Positions 7,587-14,440 of a stretch of 19,698 nucleotides of DNA are shown here, in pieces (positions within the stretch are counted from its first letter, which is position 1; each line of letters opens with the position of its first letter). Source of the stretch: an uncultured Prevotella sp. (GTDB lineage: Bacteria > Bacteroidota > Bacteroidia > Bacteroidales > Bacteroidaceae); assembly GCA_900541335.1 (NCBI GenBank), contig UQJC01000038.1, forward strand, positions 1 through 19,698, read 5' to 3'. The notes under the pieces are model-generated. The model saw nothing but the letters and a program-made list of their open reading frames with translations, did not search any database and had not been told where the DNA came from. Both the position numbers and the translations under genes were made by a program.

Positions 7587-7781
7587 GAATCAAAAATAGA
7601 TGCGTTCCTAATGGTAGATCAATAGAAAATATAATTCGATGAGAAATAGTTCTGCTATTTTGAAAAGAGCTTTATTTTCTATCTGAAATATAAAGTCTAT
7701 TTGAAATCAGATAGCTATTTCCATGAGAAATAAATCTTCTATTTAAAATCAAACTACCATTTTGATGCGCAATTATGATTC
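7587..7781. repeat. AT-rich long imperfect inverted repeat (about 195 bp), MITE-like or cruciform-forming
   Basis: Successive matching arms share nearly the same centre, about 7682-7686. They are GAATCA (7587-7592) with TGATTC (7776-7781), AATGGTAG (7610-7617) with CTACCATT (7754-7761), AATAGAA (7621-7627) with TTCTATT (7737-7743), GAAATAG (7643-7649) with CTATTTC (7715-7721), and CTTTAT (7670-7675) with ATAAAG (7690-7695). Arms 7621-7649 and 7715-7743 match at 21 of 29 positions by hand count. The element is clearly richer in A and T than its surroundings. There is no open frame. It may be a miniature inverted-repeat element, a structured RNA, or a protein-binding DNA site. The nature is uncertain but the symmetry is direct observation. 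Confidence 0.65.
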
Positions 7782-7817
7782 TTTTTTCGAACAAAGAGGT
7801 ATTTCCGAGGGAATTAT

Positions 7818-7825
7818 TATCTTTG
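7818..7825 (+). promoter_or_regulatory. Possible -7 box (TATCTTTG) for the DUF6261 gene
   Basis: An exact TAnnTTTG match 37 bases downstream of the long palindrome and 172 bases upstream of the DUF6261 ATG. No -33 TTG stands at the usual distance. The predicted leader of about 165 bases contains only short dyads, such as CTCAC-CCT-GTGAG. Confidence 0.45.
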
Positions 7826-7996
7826 TCAGCAAACACCCTCACCCTGTGAGTTTAATTTTGAATACGCGTAGCTTGATTGGCTGATTCTCATGATCTTTTT
7901 AACGAGTGACAGCGATTCAATCCCCTCTCTTTGAGGCAGGCAGGCTGTTTGTCGGACCTGCTCCGCGTGTTGTTTCTCACTTGATTCCTTTTGCAT

Positions 7997-9052
7997 ATGA
8001 AACTTTCGCTTCTTTCTGTCAGCACTACTTTAAAGCGTCGCATGCCCAACGGTATGCACTTCAACTTTATGCGGTTGATACTCGATACCTTGCGTACTTA
8101 TTCCACCCAAGTAGCAGCCTACGATGCGGCTCTTCAGCAGATGGAGCTGGCATTGCAGGCAGAAGGTCGTTTCATAGGTATACAGCGCGGCAGTGAATAT
8201 CCCCCGGTGCTGAAAGAGGCACTGGCGGCGTGTGAATCGCTCTATACCCATTTGCGGCAGTTAGTCAGTGGCTATGCGGGACTTTCGCATCGCAACGAAT
8301 ACCAGGCGGCGGTACAATTGCAAGCTTTGTTTGTGCGCTGTCCGTTTAACCGAAAGTGGAAGTACGGTCTGAAAATGGGTTGTATGTCAGTACTTTTAAC
8401 TCAGCTTCAATTGAAAGAGGTGCAGCCTCTTTTGCAGGCAGTAGGTGTAGAGGATGTGGTAGAGGAGCTTGCAGTTCAATTCGCCCGTGCTCAGCAAGTA
8501 TTTCTGGCACGCACCCAAGAATATGCGGAGCGGAAACCTGCCGCTTTGCGTCGGGCACGCGAGGTGACCGATGCGGCTTATGAGGAATGTGTGCAACTTG
8601 CTCAGGCACTTTATCGCGTGACGGGCGACGAAACTTTGCGTCAAGTACTTGCCGTTTGCAACGAAGAAATCGAACGGACGTTGCAGGAGTTGTTGGGACG
8701 TAGGTCTTCGCGGGTGGAGGAAGTTGAGGCAGAAGCAGTTGGACGTGTTGCGGATGAATCTGTTGCCGATGAAGCGACGATTGAACACGCTGCCTCGGTT
8801 TCAACTACCGCAGTCGATGTACTGCAAGCAGAAGTTGAGGTTGCAGTACCCCAAATCGTTGATCGAACGGAGGATATAGTGCGTTCAACCGGCGGTGAAA
8901 CGATGCCGTCAATTGGTGTGGAGCATGCAATCCCTAGTCAATTGGGCAGGGACGGGACTGAAGTGGTAGCTGAGTTCGGAGGTACGAAGGAACAGACCGA
9001 TGTACGATGGGCAGCTATTGCTGAGGAGGAAAAGCCTTCGGATGACCCGTAG
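7997..9052 (+). CDS. DUF6261-family protein with a long acidic C-terminal tail
   Basis: A 351-residue protein without signal peptide or membrane helices. Residues 1 to about 235 are predicted to be mostly helical and resemble the Bacteroidetes DUF6261 family, whose function is unknown; visible pieces include FMRLILDTLRTYSTQVAAYD, SLYTHLRQLVSGYAGLSH and TDAAYEECVQLAQALYR. From about 240 to the end the sequence becomes low-complexity, rich in Val, Glu, Ala, Asp and Thr (for example VADESVADEATIEHAA), and is probably disordered. The open frame has a TTG two codons upstream, but the ATG at 7997 is the more likely start. It stands alone between long gene-free stretches. Family assignment is from recognition of the overall pattern, so moderately sure. 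Confidence 0.7.
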   Translation: MKLSLLSVSTTLKRRMPNGMHFNFMRLILDTLRTYSTQVAAYDAALQQMELALQAEGRFIGIQRGSEYPPVLKEALAACESLYTHLRQLVSGYAGLSHRNEYQAAVQLQALFVRCPFNRKWKYGLKMGCMSVLLTQLQLKEVQPLLQAVGVEDVVEELAVQFARAQQVFLARTQEYAERKPAALRRAREVTDAAYEECVQLAQALYRVTGDETLRQVLAVCNEEIERTLQELLGRRSSRVEEVEAEAVGRVADESVADEATIEHAASVSTTAVDVLQAEVEVAVPQIVDRTEDIVRSTGGETMPSIGVEHAIPSQLGRDGTEVVAEFGGTKEQTDVRWAAIAEEEKPSDDP

Positions 9053-9211
9053 AACCCAGTGTCTGTCTCCTATTTGCTGAAGGCGGTAGGGTAGAGGAAG
9101 GTTAAAGGCAAGAGCATGCGCATTTTTTTGTTGGCCGAGCAAGTTGTAAAATGCGGCCTTTGGAAGTTTCTGTATTGAGGATTGCCGGGATTCGTGTGGG
9201 CTGTATGCGAC

Positions 9212-9280
9212 CTGTAAAATAAGATGATTGTGTGCTATTGGGATGTTGTTGTCCTGTATGCCATCTCTTCTTATTTACAG
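9212..9280 (+). other. Hairpin with 12-bp bulged stem and 44-base loop
   Basis: CTGTAAAATAAGA (9212-9224) pairs with TCTTATTTACAG (9269-9280) with one bulged A. The direct repeat CTGTATGC occurs at 9201 and 9254, once before and once inside the loop. No T run follows. It may be an RNA structure at the end of the DUF6261 transcript or a chance dyad. Confidence 0.35.
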
Positions 9281-9540
9281 TCGTTCTCATTGCTTTGTTT
9301 CGAGAAAGACTCTAACTCCTAACCGTCAGCTCCCTTTTGTTTATTCCACAAAGTTTACCTTGGCGTGCAACCTACTGTGGGCAGTTAGTACGTAGGTAAT
9401 TCATGGTTCGTTTGTATGTTTGGTTGAGCCAGCAGGCATGACACCTTTTACATCCCTTTGCGTTGCTTCGGTTTTGTAGCTTTTATAAAGGACTAACGGG
9501 CTGAAGTTTACATTGTAGCTTTCAAAAACTGCCTGTTTTT

Positions 9541-9572
9541 TTTGGTCTTTCTCTCAGCACGTCTTATCTTTG
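9541..9572 (+). promoter_or_regulatory. Bacteroidetes promoter (-33 TTTG, -7 TATCTTTG) of the zapA operon
   Basis: TTTG at 9541-9544 and TATCTTTG at 9565-9572 are separated by 20 bases, matching the Bacteroidetes sigma-ABfr promoter consensus closely. The predicted start is near 9579, giving a leader of about 13 bases before the ATG at 9592. This is the best promoter in the window. Confidence 0.75.
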
Positions 9573-9591
9573 CTTCGAAATTTTTTACAAC

Positions 9592-10236
9592 ATGGGATTC
9601 TTTAGTCAAATCTTCAAACATAAGAAAGAAGTCAACGAAACAGGTTGGCGTGTAGGCGGCGTGGAAGACTTCATGACGCTGATTCGAGTGTATTATCAAG
9701 CCGTAATGGCAGCAAATTTGGGCATCAGTAACTTGGCCGCTCTGCCTGACTTGCGTGTGTTTAAGCAAACCTTGCATGTACAGACCGTCAACAATAAGTT
9801 GGGCTTGGGCGAGAAGAACAAGTGCAAGAAGATGTTGATGGAAATCTATGGTTTAGAGGAGTTTTTCTTTAAAGAGATTGACCAGAGCATCAAGCGACAC
9901 TGTCGCAACGTAAACGATGTGCGCAATTACCTCTTCCTATTCCAAGGTTTTTCGCAGGAGTTGATGATGCTGATGGGCAACCTGATGAAATGGAAGTTCC
10001 GCTTGCCTGGTATCTTTAAAGATGCCTTGCGCACGATGACGGCAAAGACTATCCAGGAAGTCTTAACCAAGAATACGTGGAAAGACGAAGGTGTGAGAAA
10101 GTCATGCTTGGCTGTTCGCCAGTACCAACAACAGTTGGGTTACAGTGCAGAATGGATGACGGCGTATGTATATAATATTGTTGTTCTTGCAAAGAAAGAG
10201 CCGAAGCCGGACGATAAGGATAAAGACGCGAAATAG
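9592..10236 (+). CDS. Uncharacterised protein, first gene of the zapA operon
   Basis: A 214-residue protein I cannot assign to a named family. It has no signal peptide or clear membrane helix. The composition is helical and basic, rich in Lys, Leu and Met. The N terminus MGFFSQIFKHKKE resembles a short amphipathic leader; the middle has aromatic and Met-rich helices (YLFLFQGFSQELMMLMGNLM, about residues 113-132), and the tail (about 203-214) is a charged Lys/Asp stretch. It has a strong promoter and is followed after 30 bases by the coiled-coil gene and then zapA, so a role linked to division or envelope growth is possible by association only. The ATG at 9592 directly follows the promoter. 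Confidence 0.8.
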   Translation: MGFFSQIFKHKKEVNETGWRVGGVEDFMTLIRVYYQAVMAANLGISNLAALPDLRVFKQTLHVQTVNNKLGLGEKNKCKKMLMEIYGLEEFFFKEIDQSIKRHCRNVNDVRNYLFLFQGFSQELMMLMGNLMKWKFRLPGIFKDALRTMTAKTIQEVLTKNTWKDEGVRKSCLAVRQYQQQLGYSAEWMTAYVYNIVVLAKKEPKPDDKDKDAK

Positions 10237-10266
10237 TTAACATATAGTATAGTTTCTACCTAATAC

Positions 10267-10560
10267 ATGACCAGCGAACAGGAAATAACTCTACGTGATT
10301 TTGAGGCTCTTGTACGCCAACTGATGATGGCTTACAAGGATGAGCGTCGTGTGAATGAGAAACTACGCGAAGAGTTGGCTGCCTGTCAAGCAAAGCTTCA
10401 AGCAACCGATGAAAACTTGCTGCGGTTGAGTGATGAGTTTCAGAGACTCAAAACAGCTCGCATGATTGAGGTGAGCGGTGAAGACATAAAGATGTCGCGC
10501 GCACGTATTACCAAACTCATTCGCGAAGTAGACAAGTGTATAGCCCTGTTGGATATTTAG
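10267..10560 (+). CDS. Small coiled-coil protein upstream of zapA
   Basis: A 97-residue cytoplasmic protein. Residues about 8-65 carry heptad-like spacing of Leu, Met and Ile among Glu, Lys, Arg and Gln (FEALVRQLMMAYKDERRVNE, then LREELAACQAKLQATDENLL), so a parallel coiled coil is likely. The C-terminal 30 residues (MSRARITKLIREVDKCIALL) form a second helix. It lies 30 bases after the preceding gene and 54 bases before zapA in one transcription unit. Small coiled-coil proteins next to ZapA include ZapB in other phyla. An equivalent role as a ZapA partner is inference from position and size; no sequence identity to ZapB is claimed. Confidence 0.85.
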   Translation: MTSEQEITLRDFEALVRQLMMAYKDERRVNEKLREELAACQAKLQATDENLLRLSDEFQRLKTARMIEVSGEDIKMSRARITKLIREVDKCIALLDI

Positions 10561-10614
10561 TTCTGTTTTCAGTACCAATAAATCGAAGGGGTGAACCTTT
10601 CTAAGCATAGCCTA

Positions 10615-10929
10615 ATGGAAGAAAACTCCGATAAATTTGTTATACAATTGCTGATAGGTAAACAGGTGTACCCGATTACCGTCAGACGCGATCAGGAGGA
10701 AGTCTATCGGAAGGCTTCCCGCATGATTAACGAGAAATTAGCGCGTTACGAGCAGTCGTATCCGAACTTGGCTCCCGAGCGCTACTCGGCAGTTGCCCTG
10801 CTTGACTTTGCTGTGCAAGTGTTGCAAGTGCAGGGACAAAAGGATCAGACTCTTTATACCGAAACTGTAGAACGACTGAAGGGAGAAATCTCGCAGTTGC
10901 TTTCTGGTACAGCGGATGATAAGGAGTGA
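10615..10929 (+). CDS. zapA: Cell division protein ZapA
   Basis: A 104-residue cytoplasmic protein that binds FtsZ and promotes filament bundling at mid-cell. The N-terminal domain reads FVIQLLIGKQVYPITVRRDQ followed by EEVYRKASRMINEKLARYEQ, which is the ZapA beta-alpha core. The C-terminal half (about 55-95, with AVALLDFAVQVLQVQGQ) forms the dimerisation helix. Length is typical of ZapA. The frame is open a further eight codons to a GTG, but the ATG at 10615 begins the family core properly. It is the last gene of the operon from 9592; rny follows after 133 bases. Confidence 0.93.
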   Translation: MEENSDKFVIQLLIGKQVYPITVRRDQEEVYRKASRMINEKLARYEQSYPNLAPERYSAVALLDFAVQVLQVQGQKDQTLYTETVERLKGEISQLLSGTADDKE

Positions 10930-11062
10930 TGTGTTCTTCTTGCACGACGTGCGGAAGGATGATGTGTGCCTTTTTTTAATCAGGTAATTTTTTTGGTCGG
11001 GTGAAGGGTGCGACTGCACGACTCACTTGATTGTTTATTTTCCATATCCATTTAAAAAAGTA

Positions 11063-12595
11063 ATGAACGAAATTATATCGGTTCTTATTGGGTTGCTTGT
11101 AGGGGCGGCCGCCGGATATAGCTTCTTCCGCTATTTGATGAAGAAGAAGTATCTCCGTATGATAGATAATGCCAACCGCGAAGCGGAGGTCATTAAAGAG
11201 AAGAAACTCCTGGAAGTGAAGGAGAAGTTCTTAAACAAAAAGGCTGAACTCGAAAAAGAGGTGCAGCAGCGCAATCAGCGCATCTTGCAAGTCGAGAATA
11301 AGCTGAAGCAACGCGAGATTGGACTCAATCAGCGTCAAGACGAACTTGGCAAGCGCAAGCAGGAACTCGAAAACCAGCACAATCGCCTCAATAACCAACA
11401 GCAGGCGCTCGTGAAGAAGGAAGAAGAGCTCGCTAAGATGCAAATCAAAGAGCGTGAGAAGCTCGAAGAACTGAGTGGACTGTCGGCTGAAGAGGCTAAG
11501 AAACACTTGGTCGATGCCATGAAGGACGAGGCAAAGAGTGAAGCTCAAAGTTACATCAACGAAATCATGGATGATGCGAAGATGACTGCTACTAAGGAGG
11601 CAAAACGCATCGTTATCCAGACGATCCAACGTGTGGCAACTGAAACGGCTATCGAAAACAGTGTGACAGTCTTCCATATTGACAACGATGAGGTGAAGGG
11701 TCGCATTATCGGACGTGAAGGCCGCAACATTCGTGCACTCGAAGCTGCTACAGGTGTAGAAATTGTAGTAGATGATACGCCCGAAGCCATTGTAATCTCT
11801 GCTTTCGACCCCGTTCGTCGTGAAATCTGCCGTTTGGCCCTTCATCAGCTCATTGCAGATGGGCGTATTCACCCTGCACGCATCGAAGAAGTTGTTTCGA
11901 AGGTTAAGAAACAAGTGGAGGAAGAGGTTATTGAGACTGGTAAGCGTACTGCAATCGATCTCGGTATCCACGGTTTGCATCCCGAATTGGTTCGCATCGT
12001 CGGCAAGATGAAGTATCGTTCTTCATACGGCCAGAACCTCTTGCAACATGCTCGCGAAACCGCCAATCTTTGCTCTGTCATGGCAGCCGAACTGGGCTTG
12101 AACCCGAAGAAGGCGAAGCGCGCCGGTTTGTTACACGACATTGGTAAGGTGCCCGACGAAGAGAGCGAATTGCCACACGCACTTTATGGTGCCAAGTTGG
12201 CTGAGAAATACAAAGAGAAGCCCGATATCTGCAACGCCATCGGTGCGCACCACGATGAGGTCGAGATGACTTCACTGCTTGCGCCGATTGTTCAGGTTTG
12301 TGATGCAATTAGTGGTGCCCGTCCGGGTGCTCGTCGTGAAATCGTAGAGGCCTATATCAAGCGTTTGAATGATTTGGAGCAGATTGCTTCAAGTTATGAA
12401 GGTGTAACGAAGACTTATGCTATCCAGGCAGGTCGTGAATTGCGCGTGATTGTAGGTGCTGACAAGATTGATGACAAGCAAATCGAAACCTTGAGTGCCG
12501 ATATCGCCCGCCGTATTCAAGACGAAATGACTTATCCGGGTCAGGTTAAGATTACGGTGATTCGCGAAACGCGTTCGATTAGTTACGCAAAGTAA
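11063..12595 (+). CDS. rny: Ribonuclease Y
   Basis: A membrane-anchored endoribonuclease that starts mRNA turnover. It is 510 residues, the usual length. Residues about 1-23 (MNEIISVLIGLLVGAAAGYS) form the membrane anchor. About 25-165 is a long charged coiled coil rich in Lys, Glu, Gln and Leu. The KH domain, at about 205-260, has the GxxG loop within GRIIGREGRNIRALE. The HD domain is at about 325-420, with the catalytic histidine-aspartate pair in AGLLHDIGKVPDEES and upstream metal ligands near LLQHARETANLC. The C terminus is the usual conserved RNase Y end (VKITVIRETRSISYAK). The open frame reaches upstream to 11027, but the ATG at 11063 starts directly at the membrane helix. No exact promoter box is seen; readthrough from zapA is possible. 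Confidence 0.97.
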   Translation: MNEIISVLIGLLVGAAAGYSFFRYLMKKKYLRMIDNANREAEVIKEKKLLEVKEKFLNKKAELEKEVQQRNQRILQVENKLKQREIGLNQRQDELGKRKQELENQHNRLNNQQQALVKKEEELAKMQIKEREKLEELSGLSAEEAKKHLVDAMKDEAKSEAQSYINEIMDDAKMTATKEAKRIVIQTIQRVATETAIENSVTVFHIDNDEVKGRIIGREGRNIRALEAATGVEIVVDDTPEAIVISAFDPVRREICRLALHQLIADGRIHPARIEEVVSKVKKQVEEEVIETGKRTAIDLGIHGLHPELVRIVGKMKYRSSYGQNLLQHARETANLCSVMAAELGLNPKKAKRAGLLHDIGKVPDEESELPHALYGAKLAEKYKEKPDICNAIGAHHDEVEMTSLLAPIVQVCDAISGARPGARREIVEAYIKRLNDLEQIASSYEGVTKTYAIQAGRELRVIVGADKIDDKQIETLSADIARRIQDEMTYPGQVKITVIRETRSISYAK

Positions 12596-12694
12596 TTTGG
12601 CATGACTAATGGGGCTGAGTAGGCGTTTGGTTGCGTTTGCTTTACCCAGTTTTTGTTCGATTGCGCTCTACTTAGATTAGTCAATCCTATTAAC

Positions 12695-12758
12695 CCCCTG
12701 TCCTTTTTCTATTCAGCTGTTTAGCAAATTGAATCGAAGGAGGCAGGGGCTTTTGTTT
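12695..12758 (+). terminator. Terminator after rny
   Basis: CCCCTGTCCTTTTT (12695-12708) pairs with the AAGGAGGCAGGGG region ending at 12749, including several G-T pairs and one mismatch. CTTTTGTTT follows. It lies about 100 bases after the rny stop and before the MFS gene. Confidence 0.6.
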
Positions 12759-12852
12759 CATCTCCAGCGTTTCGCTTTCGTTGCAACTGCCACAGGGTTG
12801 CACAGACTTCCTGACCGAGGTAACGTGACGCTTTTATCCTTTGTATTCGTTT

Positions 12853-14124
12853 ATGCATCAACTCAAAAAGGTGGTCAACAGTCCCTGGACGTGGATACCC
12901 TCCTTATACGTGGCTGAGGGACTTCCCTATGTGATCGTCATGTCGGTTGCAACCATCATGTACGATCGTTTAGGGTTAAGCAATGCAGAGATTGCGCTTT
13001 ATACTTCGTGGTTGTATCTGCCCTGGGTTATCAAGCCATTCTGGAGTCCGATTGTCGAATTGCTCCGGACGAAACGGTGGTGGATTGTTGTCATGCAAAG
13101 CTTGATGGCTGTCGCTCTGGGCGGTTTAGCTTTGGGGTTACACGCGCCAGCCTATGTACAGTGGTCGTTGGTGATGTTGTGGTTGATGGCATTTAGCAGT
13201 GCCACGCACGATATTGCGGCTGACGGCTTTTATATGCTCGCTTTGTCTTCGCGCGAACAGGCTTTTTTCGTGGGAATCCGTTCCACGTTCTATCGTATAG
13301 CCAATATATTCGGTCAGGGGTTGCTCATCATGTTTGCAGGTACTTTGGAGTCGCGTTTCCGACCCGTGCAAGCCTGGTCTATGACCTTTAGTGTCTGTGC
13401 CATTCTTTTCATTCTCTTTTTTTTGTACCATTGTACCGTGTTGCCTCGTAGTTCGGCCGACCGTCCGGTTGAGAAGGTAGACTGGAAAGGGGTACTTAGT
13501 TCCTTCTTTGAGACCTTTGTAGACTTTTTCAAGAAACCTCAAATCGGTGTAGCCTTGTTGTTTATGCTGCTGTACCGTTTGCCTGAGGCCATGTTGGTCA
13601 AGATCTGCCCGCTCTTCTTGCTAAGTTCTACGGATCAAGGTGGGCTCGGGTTGTCAACGGGCGATATTGGTTTGGTTCAGGGTACGTTAGGTATTATCGG
13701 CCTTACTTTGGGCGGCATTTTGGGCGGTATTGCAGCTGAACGGGGTGGATTAAAGAAATGGTTGTGGCCCATGGTGCTTTGTATCACCCTGCCCGATGCC
13801 GTTTACATCGGTTTGGCTTATTTTCAACCCGATGGTTTGTTTTGGGTATCCATCAGTGTTTTTGTTGAGCAGTTTGGTTACGGCTTCGGCTTTACCGCTT
13901 ACATGCTATACTTGATTTACTTTGCCCGCGGGGAATCCTCTACGGCGCATTACGCCTTCTGTACAGGCTTCATGGCCTTGGGTATGATGTTGCCTGGAAT
14001 GGTGGCAGGCTATTTACAGGAGCTGGTTGGCTACCTCAACTTCTTCATCATCGCCATGGTGTTGTGTGTGTTGACCTTTCTGGTGGCTGGCATGATTCAT
14101 ATCAAGGAAGATTTCGGCGGATAA
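12853..14124 (+). CDS. AmpG-like MFS permease
   Basis: A 423-residue major facilitator superfamily membrane protein with about 12 predicted membrane helices. The N terminus includes SLYVAEGLPYVIVMSVATIM and SWLYLPWVIKPFWSPIVELL, the pattern of AmpG and related muropeptide or acetyl-CoA transporter-type MFS proteins, rather than sugar permeases. A long charged central loop (residues about 195-220) separates the halves, and the second half is glycine-rich (LGIIGLTLGGILGGIAAERG). Uptake of cell-wall fragments (anhydromuropeptides) is the usual AmpG role; the substrate here is not proven. The open frame begins four codons earlier with TTG; I chose the ATG at 12853. The gene follows the rny terminator and looks monocistronic. 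Confidence 0.82.
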   Translation: MHQLKKVVNSPWTWIPSLYVAEGLPYVIVMSVATIMYDRLGLSNAEIALYTSWLYLPWVIKPFWSPIVELLRTKRWWIVVMQSLMAVALGGLALGLHAPAYVQWSLVMLWLMAFSSATHDIAADGFYMLALSSREQAFFVGIRSTFYRIANIFGQGLLIMFAGTLESRFRPVQAWSMTFSVCAILFILFFLYHCTVLPRSSADRPVEKVDWKGVLSSFFETFVDFFKKPQIGVALLFMLLYRLPEAMLVKICPLFLLSSTDQGGLGLSTGDIGLVQGTLGIIGLTLGGILGGIAAERGGLKKWLWPMVLCITLPDAVYIGLAYFQPDGLFWVSISVFVEQFGYGFGFTAYMLYLIYFARGESSTAHYAFCTGFMALGMMLPGMVAGYLQELVGYLNFFIIAMVLCVLTFLVAGMIHIKEDFGG

Positions 14125-14440
14125 AGGTGGCTGGTTGGGACTGTGTGGCGAACGGGAACGAAACAAACCGTCAAATCCCAGGTGGTTTTTGTAGCTTTCT
14201 GCTGCATTTTGAGGAATCGAATCGCTTCTTTTGAAATTATTTCGGAGCATTGGCTGCAAGATTGGAAAGTTCTTTCGGTTTACCTAATATCCGAAGAAGA
14301 AAATCCCTTTCCTTGATACCGGCAAGGCCGACCTTGCTTAGACCGGATGCTTGTCAAGAGGAGGTAAGGAGTAGGGAAGCCGCTGTGGCTGCCTGAAGTA
14401 GCTTCTCCTTGAAAGTTTGATTTAAAACAACGCATGAATT
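14125..14440. other. Intergenic stretch before the secreted Asp-rich protein gene
   Basis: No coding frame is evident. An RNA-like fold lies at 14306-14364. There is no exact TAnnTTTG box and no clear terminator for the MFS gene. Confidence 0.5.
14306..14364 (+). ncRNA. Candidate structured RNA or leader element
   Basis: CCTTTCCTTGA (14306-14316) pairs with TCAAGAGGAGG (14354-14364) with one mismatch and two G-T pairs. Nested inside it, GCAAGG (14322-14327) pairs with CCTTGC (14332-14337) around a four-base CCGA loop, and the flanking CCG (14319-14321) can pair with CGG (14344-14346). It ends 76 bases before the next ATG, so it could be a 5' leader structure or a small RNA. No T run follows. 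No known RNA family is recognised. Confidence 0.4.

Larger units (their letters stand above)
9053..9591. other. Gene-free stretch between DUF6261 gene and the zapA operon
   Basis: No open frame here looks coding. It holds a hairpin at 9212-9280, a small dyad ACCTAC (9370-9375) with GTAGGT (9392-9397), and the strong promoter of the next operon at its end. The terminator of the DUF6261 gene is not obvious; the 9212-9280 hairpin is the best candidate. Confidence 0.5.

Noticed and set aside
7587..7781. CRISPR array
   Set aside because: Repeats are short, imperfect and mirror-symmetric, with no constant repeat-spacer pattern and no cas genes.
11231..11980. 249-codon minus-strand frame opposite rny
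   Set aside because: It is a shadow of the rny coiled-coil region; the plus-strand protein is unambiguous.
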